From Marsupella aquatica (taxonomy: Eukaryota; Marchantiophyta), in the NCBI GenBank assembly GCA_973895155.1, contig OZ316897.1, forward strand, positions 15,996,001 to 16,060,000: a DNA stretch of 64,000 bases. Reading direction: 5' to 3'. How positions within the stretch are numbered: position 1 is the first letter of the stretch; each line of letters opens with the position of its first letter. The notes beneath the pieces are model-generated. The model was not told the DNA's origin. It did not search any database and was given only the letters and a program-made list of their open reading frames with translations. The position numbers and the translations under genes were made by a program. Shown here one piece after another: positions 46,618-58,369 of the stretch.

Positions 46618-46707
46618 CTTCTTCCTCTGTCCTGCTTCTCTTACGAGTGGATCATCGGTGAGCAATGATGCGAACTGGCTGGTGAATTGAAGACCCTCTC
46701 TGGAAAC

Positions 46708-47830
46708 CTAGCAAACATGCATATAGGCGCACAGCTTAACATTCTTTTCCATGATTGTTTGAATGAAACAGTTTCCAATTGAGTAATGACTACGGTTCTT
46801 TTTAATGTATCCAACTGTGCAGATTACAATTCCCTGACTATAAGAGTAATGGACTATGAACCGCCTCTTGGAAGTCACAGAAATTAACCGACTCTTGGAG
46901 TTCACGGTCCTCATAGAAGAAAAACAAGACTTAATCAAACGGAATGAAGAAATAAAGCACGTCGCTCTCCTCTCATCCTTTTTCTCTGGAACATTTGGAG
47001 CATAGCAATTACAACATGCGTCCGACAGGGAAGGCAAAAGGGGGACAGTCAAGAAACCGTTGGACGGCAAGTTCTACCTCACAACTCAATTATTGATATG
47101 GTCGAAGAGACATTCTCAGAACGTAAGGCCAATGTAGAAGAGTCAAGCGGAAACAAGTGGCGCAGAGAGTTACCTGCACAAAAGGCCATAAGGAAGGTTA
47201 GGGCAAACGCCAATTTCACAAAGCAGAGGCATAACCATCGAGACAGCAATTGATGACCACCCACATGGGCAGAACGAGGGGTTTCCAAAAACGAAAGACC
47301 CACTCGAGAACCAGAAGGCGCTACAGACGTCGACACAAACTGCATTGTTCTTCCCATTGCAGCTAACCAACGACACGAAGTAGAACGTGACAGTATTGGG
47401 CTACCTTCAATGCTTTCAGACCGCAAGCGGAAGGTCCACCATACGAACTCCGAATTTGTGTTCCTGCTAGACAATCTGTCGAGACAGCAAGACGGTTCCT
47501 GGATTGATTAACAGTCCCCACAAAAGTACCGGCAAAACAAAGCAAAGCAAAACAAAACAAAACAAAACAAAATTATACTGGCTGCAGTTTTTGAGGTAGG
47601 GAGAAAGGTTAGAAGGGAGAGGGATCAAACCAGAAGTTTTTCTTCATCGCAGACGGAGAGGCCTGCGCACCAGAGTTGCAGTAGACGGTAAGAGAGCAAT
47701 CACCAAACGCCGTAAGTACAAGTTAGAGAAACGCCCCAGCTCCTGCTACATTCAAGTGGGTGAATTCATGGCTTCTCGCAGTAATGGGCTCCACTAATTA
47801 GTGAACCAATTGGACAGATGAAGGGATCCA
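46708..47830 (-). other. Upstream region of the SWIM/RING gene
   Basis: Probably promoter, leader or first intron. A 131-codon frame at 47079-47474 contains a hydrophobic stretch (WLCLCFVKLAFALTFLMAF) followed by a possible donor, but its phase does not join cleanly to the exon at 46707. An (AAAAC)n-like microsatellite lies at about 47540-47571. Confidence 0.3.
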
Positions 47831-48155
47831 ATCTGCATTGCTCCAGATTGGCAAAGAATTGGACACAACTCGGAATGTCTTCTTACAAGCACGGTGTGTG
47901 CTGTCGACGGATTTTCTCGACTTAACCATTTCCGTTGTCATCATCTACAAACTCGATCCAATCCCAGCTTACCGGAATGTCCCTAAGAAACCCTTAATTA
48001 AGTGGATTGTAATCAGAATTTGGACCTCAGATTTCCCAAAGGATGCTCCAGGGAACCCAATTTCACAAAATTCCACCTTGCCTGGGTGAAATACTGGGGG
48101 TGTCTCAAACAAGCTCGTACCCGGAGGAAACAAGCTCATACCTGGGGGTTTCCGG
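47831..48155. other. Intergenic
   Basis: No gene recognised. Two similar phrases 'caaacaagctcgtacccgg' and 'gaaacaagctcatacctgg' are duplicated at about 48105-48147. Confidence 0.35.
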
Positions 48156-48325
48156 TGTGACCGGAATGATGCCGGCCGGCCGGAAATTTGTGGTTTCCAC
48201 AAAACTTGACTGTCGGTAACTCGGGCGGTCAGTACACCCCTGTGACCGGAACGATGCCGGCCGGTCGAGATTTGTGGTTTCCACAAAACTTGACTGTCAG
48301 TAACTCGGGCGGTCAGTACACCAGC
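48156..48325 (+). repeat. Tandem duplication, 84-85-bp period, with CCGGCCGG core
   Basis: Units beginning 'tgtgaccggaaygatgccgg' at 48156 and 48241 share 'tttgtggtttccacaaaact' and 'aactcgggcggtcagtacac'. 'gtggtttccac' and 'ccggccggccgg' are near-palindromic. The repeated minus-strand peptide GVLTARVTDSQVLWKPQIS is a by-product. Confidence 0.85.
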
Positions 48326-50080
48326 GTATGCAGCAAAAGTTGTTTCGCGCAATATTTGTTGGAGCCCTTCAAGAATTGACAGTGAATTCAAAAGTTGTTG
48401 GCACCCAGTTGGCCTGTGGGAGTGTGTTGAAACCTTGTGGAGTAAATTGGCCAAAAGTTGGGTTTGGTCTATGTCTAATACATGCATTCCTTAGAACAGC
48501 AGACTGGAAAAAAATGTGAAAGCAAGATAGAGACACCCTATTGTACTCATCAATAATATCCTTACTATATTGTGATTCATTCTGTTCAAACAACACCTCT
48601 TTATCATTATCCAATTGTTATCATTCAAGCTGGATAAGCTTTTTTTCTGGAATCCTAACCTCACTCAGCTTAATTGCATGAGTAGTCCCTAGAATGAAAT
48701 ACTGAGGCTTCCCTACCAGGCATGGTCAATGATTTACACATCATGGTAAGTCAGTGGTCCTAACACAAGCTACTTACAATTCTTACAGATGTTGTGATTT
48801 TGTGCGGGCACACCATCCATGTACAATCCGTGCAGATGTTGTGATTTCGTGCAGGCACAGCATCCATACACGACCAACATGGTTTGAACCACTGTTGGGA
48901 GGGTATAATTATCCTTTCTGTTAAACTTATAGGGTTAGGTATGGTGGCTTAAGTAAACTAGAAAGGGTAGGGTATCAAGTGGATATATATCCCAACATTG
49001 CTGACAAGCAAAGTTTGCCCCTAATGACCATAAAGTTTGACCTAATGACTCAGATAGACCAAGAATGTTCGCCTACCATAGGGAAGTTGCTATCTGAGTA
49101 CTGATGTTTCAAAATGGTCCATGAGAGGTTGATTCAATTGAGCATCTTTACAAGCTCTTTACTTGAAGGGAACTCTGTTATTTTATAAAAAATCTAATAA
49201 TTCCCTAGCATAATTAGGGAATTCAATAATTCCATTCAAACATAATTAGAAGCAGGTTAAGGCTGTCAAACCTCCCACATATAACAATGTTTAACAAGAT
49301 GCTTGAATAGACCCTTTCTACTCAAATGCCATCTTTGTGGGTGTTGATGCTCGGATGGACCACAATGTTTGACGCCAATATGGACCGAGCATGTTTTGAC
49401 ACAAAAAACAGTGAGCATTAAGTTATGCCAAGGGAAGATGCTAGATGAGCAAAAATGTCATGTTCCAGAGTGGTCGTTGCGGGTTGCAATGGTCTTTTCC
49501 TTTTTTCTTTTTTTAAATTAAGGATAAATCTGTGAAACAAAAAGAGAAGAGTCAGCCCCAATAGTTGAACCCAAGACCTATCGGTCTCTACTCAAATGAG
49601 CTATCACAAAGTCATGTCTCTCTGTCTTTCTAAGCCTCCGAGCATCTTGTCAAAGTTGATTGTTCACGTGAGCTTTGTTTTCCATCTTTGTGAGTGTCAA
49701 GAATTGCTTTGGTCTACGAGAGTCTTGAAATCAAACCGGGAGTCAAACTTTGTGATTCATTCCCCAACGACTGCATCAAATCCTGGTCAAGTCCCCACCA
49801 ATGTGGTGAGCTACTACTATATAGTATTCCAAAATTAAAGTTCAACAGAGTGAAATCTCAATTGAGGACATCCACCTACTTGCCTGTAGCTCCCAATTAT
49901 TAGTAAAAGTGGAGAAGAATCTTCTTGAAGAGGTGATCCAGATTTTGACGGGGCATTATGCTCCCAGAATGCCATTCAAAGTGAGGAAGGGCACTAAGTT
50001 AGAGCAAAACAGCCTTCGATATATATCATACTGGGGAGAAGACAGAAATGCCTAACGGAGAGATATGAACCCACTGGCAA
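48326..50080. other. Intergenic, with a small 47-bp duplication
   Basis: 'cagatgttgtgatt' followed by 'gtgc.ggcaca.catcca' occurs at 48786 and 48833. A 'ggtccatgagaggttga' box at about 49119 recalls the family A edge. No gene recognised. Confidence 0.4.
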
Positions 50081-50428
50081 AAAAGGTCATTAGACCCATC
50101 CGCAAAAAAGGTCATTAGACCCATCCGCAAAAAAGACCCAATAAAGGAAGGAAAAAAAGGGAAAAAAGGAAAAACCCAAAGACTACCAAAGAGTCCTTAT
50201 TTCACTCAGGATTGTGTGTATTATTTGGAAAGATTGTCCAAGACACCCCCCCCCCCCCCCCCCACCACCACTGGCAAAAAAGGCCCTTTTATCCCATTGG
50301 CAAAAAAATCCAGTAAAGGGGAGGAAAAAGGGGAACGACCCCCAAACGACCAAAGAGGCCCAATATTTAGTTATTTCGCTCGAGATTATGTCCATTCTTT
50401 GGCCTGATTGTCCTCTCGGAAGGGCACC
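50081..50428. repeat. Low-complexity upstream region of the trpD gene
   Basis: It contains a 27-bp repeat 'ggtcattagacccatccgca' (2.5 copies at about 50086-50140) and a run of about 20 C at 50244-50263. 'ggcaaaaaa' phrases are shared between both halves. It lies 250-600 bp upstream of the start codon. Confidence 0.6.
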
Positions 50429-50600
50429 CAAAGATCGGAATCCGAGAAGAGAAGAGAAGAGAAGAGAAGAGAGTCAGGCTTTTCGCATTGCAACCAAAGA
50501 TCGGAATCCTGGAAGAGAAGAGAAGAGAAGAGAGTCAGGCTTTTCGCATTGCAACCAAAGATCGGAATCCTGGAAGAGAAGAGAAGAGAAGAGAAGAGAG
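50429..50600 (+). repeat. Minisatellite in the trpD leader, three units of 61-66 bp with (GAAGA)n
   Basis: Units start 'caaagatcggaatcc' at 50429, 50495 and 50556 and contain three to five 'gaaga' pentamers followed by 'gtcaggcttttcgcattgca'. Unit length differs by whole pentamers. It ends about 80 bases before the ATG, so it lies in the 5' untranslated region or core promoter. Confidence 0.85.
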
Positions 50601-50677
50601 CTTTTCGTATTCTGCGTTTCCTCAAGCGCATTCTTCCAAACGTACACTCAAGTCATTGGATTTGCAGTGCGCTAGCC

Positions 50678-53600
50678 ATGACGAGTCTAGCTCATGGCCT
50701 CGCCATTTGTATGCCCATAGCTCGTGCTGCTCCCGTTGCAATGCAGCAGGATCATCGCCGGTGTGTATCTTCTCTTCGCCTCAGCTGGAATGCCCCGCTG
50801 ACCCACATTCGTGCTGCAAAGTTGACCGCGTTTGCATCAGTGGCCGCCTCGAACAATGGATCCGCAACGCTCTCTGTTCCTCAGGTACTGATGCTGGTGT
50901 AATGACCTTACCTTCAAGTTGTCAACTGAAATTCGACTAATACCCTCCGTTGAGGTTTAAGAACGACTGAATCCATGACTTTTGAAACAGTAGTTCACTA
51001 GTTTATGGGGATGCAATCAAGTTACTGGACTGCGAAATTGCGATTTGAGGGATTGGCATTTGTGCAAATTGGCAGCGCATTGTGGTAATGGAGGGAGGAG
51101 AGAATAGAAAGTGGCAACGTTTTAGATGATCTGATTGCATCGGAACAATCGAGTCGAGGCAGAATTCTTAGAGGAGGTGCTGATTGCTTAGTCGCTGGCA
51201 TGATTCCGTCGAGAGGTTGGGTGCATTGTCGAGGCACATTCGGGAGGATTCTCGATTCGTCTGTAGTCTAGAGGGCTGTGAGCTGTGGGCTGGCTTTGCG
51301 CTCTTGGGGTGAATTCGGAGGGTTTTGTGATTTTCAGGATTTCGATTCTTTTAGGCAACTTGAATCTCTGCGCAGTGCAATTGGCCCACATTAGCGGAGA
51401 AAGAATTAAGGAATGGCATTTATAATATAATAAATACCAAGTAGTGAATGGTTGGAAGTCCATCGAAGAACAACAGAGATGAATACGTCTCAGTGACATA
51501 TCAATCAAATAAAATATAAACTGAGAATTGCTCCCTGAGAACGTGATCCAACATGGAGAAAACCCGCATAAACGAATGCATTGGCGGGACCGAGGGCTAT
51601 TTCGCTTAGCTCGATTCATCTTCTGAGAAACTTTTATGCTATCACCCTATCAATGTCCAGATTATCAGCAGTTTGTGACATTGTTTGGGCCGAAGCATAG
51701 TCCAGATGCACTAGGACACGAGTGACTGTAGAATCTAAGAATAATCCAAGTTGAATCAGGTTTGAGCATGGTTTGTTGACGGTGATCCATGGTGGTAACA
51801 CAGGTCCTCGAGCAGTTGGTGGACAAGATAGACCTAACGCAGGAGCAATCAGAAGTCTTTATGAACGATTTGCTCTCTGAAGCTGACGCAGCCCAGATCA
51901 GTGCTTTCCTCGTACTTCTGCGGGCGAAGGGGGAGACCGCGGAAGAGGTTTGTTTGCTTGTTTGTTTCTGCTGGCCGTGATTCAATGAGCTTTCGTGTCT
52001 TTCAACAGGATGTGGAGGTACAAATGACAAGTTCTCACATCGAAGAATCTGTCTCACAAGCCCAGTTGATTCTGTAGCACCATGTGATTACCACACCGCC
52101 TCTGGTCAATCCAACTCAGCACCTTGCTGTCCCTTCCTGTTGATGGATCTGTGGCGAGCTCAATTGAGGGCATGTGTCAGTATATGTGGGTGGGGAAGCT
52201 CTTTTGGCTGTGAGCTTTGCGTAATTGGCCGAGTATCATACTGAAGCACTTTCCATGAAGTTATGCAGAGTTTCAGCATTGACACTGGAAATCTTATTCT
52301 TGTTTGTCAATTTACACCGCTACAATGACTTATATCCAGATCACAGGGCTGGCAAAAGCAATGCTCAGACGCTGCATTTCTGTCAAAGGAGTGATCGGAG
52401 GTTTAGATATTGTAGGAACTGGAGGAGATGGGGCGAACACTGTCAATATCTCAACTGGATCTGCTATTCTTGCTGCTGCTGCGGGGGCAAAAGTTGCCAA
52501 GGTACTTACTCTTGCCCAACGGTTCCTATCCTATGATTTGGCAATATTCTCAATTAGAGCAGATCTCTCGTATAGGGCATATTGGACAAAGCGTTTTTAT
52601 TATTTTTCTTGTTATTCTGCCTTGCTGGTTCTGAAGAGCTTTCATGTGGGGACTTTCATTGGCACAGCATGGCTCTCGGTCCAGTTCCTCGGCATGTGGG
52701 AGTGCGGATGTTTTAGAAGAACTCGGGGTGGCTATCAATCTTGGGCCTGAGGTTCTCATGAACCCAATCCCTTGTTGCTTTGACCTTCTTAGAAAGCATA
52801 ACAAGATTTTGTAGCGTGAGAGTTCAAGCTTTGCTCTAAGTATCAAACTTAATACTTTCGTCAAGTCCTCGCCTACTTAAATTGCAAATCGCAATTCATA
52901 TCTAGTCAGATGTTAAGATATTATTATTATAGGAGAAACGTTAAGTTCAAGTCATAGCGAGACAGACATCATAGATGCATTACAAAACAGTTCTAGGTTG
53001 ACGCTCATAAATATGTCAAAAAATAAAGAAGCTTTAGATTGTCGTTCCGTCTGAGTAAGGCTTCTTGGAGGAGGATGTCGAATATCTGTCTCACTTCTTT
53101 CCATTTTTGCTTAGCACTTAACGTTTTTTATGTGATGGTTTGTGCTGAGCAGGGAGTGAGTAAATGTGTGAACGAGCTTGGAATTGGTTTCATGCTAGCG
53201 GCCAACTACCACCCAGACATGAAGGCAGTTGCCCCTGTCAGAAGGGCCATTAAAATAAAGACGGCTTTCAATTTTATTGGGCCAACGCTTAATCCGGCAA
53301 GGGTGCCTTATGCGATTGTTGGCGTCTACCGCAAAGACCTTGTAAGTTAAACGGTAGTTTGACCCAAGATAAAGTTGCGCTCCTCTTTAATATCGATCTT
53401 AATTTACCGAAGATGAACTTTTGGTAGAAGACTTGTTTCCTCGTCAACTTGGAGCTCCAGTTTATCAAAATAATGGTAGACCAATCAAGATAAGACCATG
53501 TCAGGTGAATGTTTCCAGTAACATGGGGTTGTGGATGACTGTTCGACTCCTTGCTTGAAATGTTGGGTTGGGTTCTCGCACTCGTTTAGCGTTGGTTAAA

Positions 53601-55059
53601 AACTCTATCAGAAGAAAATTTGATCGAAGGGTTGATAGATGTCGTTGACTCCTTGCTCTAACGTTTACGGTTTGGTTCCCTGCACTGCTTGTACCATTGG
53701 TGACAATTTAATCTAGAGAACATTTGATTACTGCTTTCTCCATTGTGCGTGACTCAGGTAGAAAGAATGGCCAAAATTCTCCAACAATTTGGTGTTGAGA
53801 GAGCGCTTGTTGTGCATTCCGAAGGCTTAGATGAAATGAGCCCCATTGGTAAACTCACTGCTGCAGCAGTATTCTTTCGAATTTATTACGCTCTTGATAT
53901 TTTTAAAATATGCCCACGATGGATTTGTGATTATCTGTGCGCTGTGTCGATGTACAGGTGGTGGATTCGTGCTGGAAGTCACGCCGAGCAAAATTCAGCA
54001 ATTTGAGTTTGACCCCTGTATGTTGGTCGTTCCCTCCAATACTCGATATGAAGAAAAGAGAAGAATTTGATTTTAAATGTATGTCTTGCATCGATGCTTG
54101 CACAAAATTACCATCCTATGTTTGGTCACTTTTTGTTCGGTGGCAATCATGTCAGTGGATTTTGGGATCCCTCGCTGTACCGTCAATGATCTGAAAGGAG
54201 GAGACTCGACCCTAAATGCAAAGATTCTTCGGGATGTCCTTGCTGGAGAAGAGGGTCACGTTGCAAATGCTTTGGTAGGTTCCTTCTCCAATCCCCACTC
54301 AGGTCCTTATTCTCTGTGGCAGTCCTTTTACTGTGGGCATAGTGCTGTATCATCTAATAGGATTTGGTAGATTGTAACAGCTTCTCATTCATAACTTGTG
54401 TGGTTTGTTTGTCATGCAAACATACATATATATTGATTGGTGAACACACTGTTTTCCCTCGGCTGGCTTTTTGTGTAGATATTCAAATGATAGGATAACG
54501 TTAGGTGGCAGAGGGTGAAGCTTTCTGGGATTATCAGTATTTCTATGCCATTTGAGAATCTTACCGTCTTCTGTTGGTTATGTTGTAGATCTTGAATGCT
54601 GGAGCGGGACTGATGGCTTGTGGAGTCACCAACAGCTTGCAAGATGGGGTGGTACTAGCTAGAGAAGTGCAGCGTTCTGGAAAAGCCAATGATTTGTTGG
54701 ATTCTTGGATTGCTCTCTCCAAGGTCGGTCACGAGTCTTCGCAGTCACCCTGTTTCTTGATTTTTCATGTAGAAGCTATTGACAATTGTTGTTTACTGAT
54801 ACGCAAATAATGTTATTTACAATTCTAGGTTTCTGCTTTAAAGCCAACAACGCATCTTCTCAATTTAGGATCTGCACGTTCAAAATATGATGTCCGGACT
54901 GTTGTAGTCAAAAGTGATAAGCAGGAGTATGCAAGTCCAAGATCACGATTTCATTCATATCTTACCATTGGAGAAAAGGTAGCAAATGTACTTGTGGACC
55001 AAAGGTTTTCAAAATCTTTTTGTCATGTGCAGACACTGTATCGGCTGGAGAATTTGTGA
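50678..55059 (+). CDS. trpD: Anthranilate phosphoribosyltransferase, plastid type
   Basis: This enzyme makes phosphoribosyl-anthranilate from anthranilate and PRPP, the second committed step of tryptophan synthesis, in plastids. Proposed exons: 50678-50884, 51804-51947, 52340-52501, 52668-52751, 53153-53341, 53758-53848, 53958-54017, 54156-54274, 54589-54723 and 54829-55059. All join in phase with GT/AG introns and give 473 residues. Residues 1-69 are Ala/Ser/Arg-rich with few acids, like a transit peptide. The glycine-rich PRPP loop [14 protein letters not shown] is at 143-156. The [11 protein letters not shown] substrate loop follows exon 4's start at 172, and the metal-binding D287-E288 pair lies in [16 protein letters not shown] and NAGAGL also match the family. 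Family similarity ends near SWIALSK. The last exon adds 76 unfamiliar residues, and reading through its intron instead would end the protein about 30 residues past the core. Confidence 0.9.
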
Positions 55060-56530
55060 CTTGAGTTCTCGGCGATTGCACCATCCAGTATCCTTTGCTG
55101 TACAGAAGTGCTGCAATTTGGATGTGAAAGGGACGATTTGGATCATAGTTGTAGTTTTATTATGAGTTGGCTTCATTAGTGCAAAATAATGTGTTCTGGA
55201 GGGACTGTCTCCTGGAGCTAGGGACAGGCATCAACTGTGTCACAGAACATGAGCAGCAGCGCATATGGGATCTGGATTGCGATCCACGAGCACGAATCAG
55301 AATGAGCAAATGTGATGACTTCTGTGGGCTTGGGAGCAACAAATATATGCGGAATAAGTCGGTTCTAGTTGAGATGTAGCTACGAGCTTGCGCTGCAATG
55401 CAAGACAGTTGAGTGATAAGATATGTGGAAATTTCTCTCGGCGGAAATTTCATTCAATTTTGTAGTACATCGTTCTTCAAGTGTGGATCATTTGGTCAGA
55501 GCTGTTGCCATGTACAAGAACGGTATGTAAGGTCGAAGTGCACAATGGTCCTGCCTTAATTCAGGACGAGACCAAACAAGAGTCGAATTACCACGAAAAT
55601 GAAGGCAAGCCGAAATCCTCTATTAAATGGGTACAAGGAAAATTCTTGTCATCTACCAAATCTGAGAACACTCCACCATAGGAAAATTATTCATCAATCA
55701 CAAAACGAGTGGTGGAAATACCCAAAACCTCAAAATGTGGGCAACCAAAAACAGCCAGTAGCCCAATACCGGAAATACCATTTTGTCTGAAAGAAAAATA
55801 TAACTCCCAGTCTCCTTCAGAATCTCATCTTCTTTGGAGTTGTCACTGTCACAAAGGCCCTTCATCAAACGTCCCAGTCACTCAATTGCAGCCCCAAGGG
55901 CGACGGCATTTCACACAAACAATCCTACTAGTGGCCAAGTCCTATGTTCGTCATGGTTGAATGTCCACTACAAGTAATTTTGCAATCAGCGAGAACATGA
56001 AATTATAATCGACAGTGTGAATGGCCCATGGATTTGCTTCAGCTAAAAAGCAAAGTCTCGTAAAGCCAGCCTGAGGAATTGCCTCCATCGTACTACTGAA
56101 CTGTCGATCGTTCACCTGCGATAAATGATTTTGCTCCCCAATAATATAAAGGGCAAGCACCTGTTACCACGAAGGAGGGACCATCAGTAGACAACAATCA
56201 TGCCAGAGCGATGGTCTTGTCAGAAAGTACTGTCAAGCCAGAACTCGTCTTCTTGCTTACGAAAGCTTAAACCTTGATAACGTAAATTGGCAATAAGTAG
56301 ACGATGGTCAACGGAGGAGATTAAGAAAACATGTCCTCTACGCTGCGGCAGAGTGACTGGGAGTCGTCGTCGATCTCGTCACATTTGTGCTTCGGAGGCC
56401 ACAGAGACAGAGAGATCAAATTTGTAATTACTCCAAGGCACAGGGCAGGGGACATCAATATCTCTTAGTGGCCAACTATTGCAAGATTAAAAGGGGTTAT
56501 TGATTCCATCAAACTCTCCTGTGATGACAG
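55060..56530. other. Intergenic between trpD and the glycyl-tRNA synthetase remnant
   Basis: The beginning is presumably trpD 3' sequence. I looked for earlier glycyl-tRNA synthetase exons (motifs 1 and 2) on the plus strand and saw none. Frames of 60-97 codons show no domain. Confidence 0.4.
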
Positions 56531-57990
56531 GGAGATGTGAACAATGAGACCTTGGGCTACTTCATTTCAAGGACTTACTTGTTTCTCATAATGCTTGGAA
56601 TCAGCAAGGGCCGCCTGAGATTCAGGCAACATTTGCAAAATGAGATGGCCCATTATGCAGCAGACTGTTGGGATGCAGAAATAGAATGTTCATATGGCTG
56701 GATTCAAGTGGCAGGTTTGGCTGACCGATCTGCATATGACCTGAAGGCACACTCGGTGGGTACTATGTTCAGATAATTATGTGATACAATGTTTGCAAAT
56801 GCCTCGAGGTTTGGAGTACATTTTCGTTACAAGGATTTTCGGTAAAGATGTAGCAGGGATATTTGATGAGGCCATACCCACACGGTTGGTAATTTCAGTA
56901 ATAGTCGTGAGGATCCCTTCTTAAACCTGCAGGAAAAAGGCAACGACACTTTGGCTGCGTTCGTGAAATATCCAGAAACTGTTGAATTTGAGGTAATAAC
57001 TGCCTCACTTGCGGACATTCGTGTGACAACGTCAGGAGCACTCTTTCCATCAATGTTTTCTGTTCCTTGGTTGGGGGTCAAGATATTACTTAAGATAGTG
57101 CGCATTTGGGAGGTGGGTGTCCCGTGTATCTCCGGAATTTCCTGCAGGGATGCTTTTCCTCTGCTGTGATGGTTCCAGAAATTAAAAATATCACCGAAGC
57201 GGCAGCTGCTGGGGCCGGCATTTAAGAAGGATGCCAAAGTTGTTGCACAAGCACTTGAGGTACAGTTTCCGGTGGGTCCTTGTAACTTCTTGTGATACAC
57301 TTCATTTCAAGGATAGTCCTGGTTGTGTCTTGGATGTGTGTTTCGGAGCATACAAATGTTTGGTTGAACTATTGCGAGCAGGATATGAAAGAGGAGGAGG
57401 CTCTGGAGATGAAGACAAAATGGAAGCAGATGGACAAGCTCCACTGCTTATTTGCACTACAGGGCAAACAGTAACAATCACAAATGACCAGGTATCTATA
57501 TGCAAAGAAGTCGTCAAAGAGACAGGCAAGAGGTTCACTCCTGGAGTTATCAAACCATCTTTCGGAATATTGGCAGAATCATATACTGCTTGTATGAGCA
57601 TAGTTTCTACACTCGACCAAGTAAGGACGGCGAGTAACAATTGACGGTCTTCCGTTTCCCTCCAGTTGTGGCTCCCATAAAATGCACTATCTTTCCTTTG
57701 GTTCAAAACCAGGATCTCAATGCCGTTGCTAGAGACATCTCTGTTGCTCTCACTCGGGCAGGAATTACTAGCAAAATAGATCTTACCGGGAACTCAATCG
57801 GCAAAAGGTATGCAAGGACAGATGAACTGGGGGTTCAGTTTGCAGTAACAGTAGATTTTGAGTTTAAGGAGACTGTCACACTTCGAGAAAGGGACTCGAA
57901 GGCTCAGGTGCGGGTACCCTTATCAGAAATTGAAGATGTCGTGAGAGATGTTGCAGAGGGTACTCTGTCATGGCAAGAGGTACAATCAAG
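56531..57990 (+). pseudogene. Glycyl-tRNA synthetase, 5'-truncated copy with introns, two frameshifts and a stop
   Basis: Class II glycine-tRNA ligase charges tRNA-Gly. Only the C-terminal half is here, in exons 56531-56755 (VNNETLGYF to [11 protein letters not shown]), 56933-56992, 57179-57259 (KLKISPKRQ to AKVVAQALE) and 57382-57990. The last exon carries the glycine-site RFTPGVIKPSFGI, then FRFPPVVAPIKC and the anticodon-binding domain with GKRYARTDELG. Defects: one A appears missing in the A-run at 57417-57420, two extra bases near 57567-57570 break class II motif 3 (G-I-G-R), and TAA at 57635-57637 interrupts the frame just before the anticodon domain. Introns are retained, so it arose by DNA duplication, not retroposition. 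The first half of the enzyme, including motifs 1 and 2, is absent. Assembly indel errors could explain the shifts but not the missing half. It lies downstream of trpD without functional link. Confidence 0.85.
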
Positions 57991-58073
57991 GTATGAAAGG
58001 AAACAAGTCTCCTGTGTATTGTCTACAGCGTTCATTAGGAAATGGGTAACCATCCTCTTCCACACCATTTTAG

Positions 58074-58180
58074 CCTGGTCCTGTTGTGAGAGAAGAAAAC
58101 GTTCATATCATCGAACGACATCAAGACAGCCCTAGAGGATCACTTCTAATACTTAAGTTCGCTGAGGAATTTCCAGTGTA
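58074..58180 (+). other. Possible extra exon after the synthetase remnant
   Basis: After an acceptor-like 'ccattttag', the frame reads PGPVVREENVHIIERHQDS, then SLLILKFAEEFPVYG, before a possible donor. It is protein-like but not part of the glycyl-tRNA synthetase family as I know it. It could be an exon of another truncated gene or a diverged C-terminal extension. Confidence 0.25.
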
Positions 58181-58369
58181 TGGTACTGTGTGTTTTAATA
58201 AATTACTCTTCATAGCCTTCTCTTTGGTTGCTGGACAAGTTGCGTGCATTACATATCAAATATTTAGTGCCAAAAGTGACAAATACTTTTTAGAAAGGTT
58301 GGATCTAGCAAATTTTTGCCACTAGGGAAAAACCCTGGTTGGAACCCTGGCCAAGATAAATTACAAAGA

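Noticed and set aside
47540-47571. (AAAAC)n tract as a poly(A) tail of a retroposed gene
   Set aside because: It is a simple pentamer microsatellite without an adjoining retroposed coding sequence or target duplication.
48156-48487. Minus-strand 172-codon ORF with two copies of GVLTARVTDSQVLWKPQIS
   Set aside because: The repeat follows the 84-85-bp DNA duplication; there is no other coding sign.
57620-57666. 'gtaagg' ... 'cctccag' as a tiny intron removing the TAA in the synthetase copy
   Set aside because: It would be under 50 bases and would remove the conserved FRFPP text that follows the stop.
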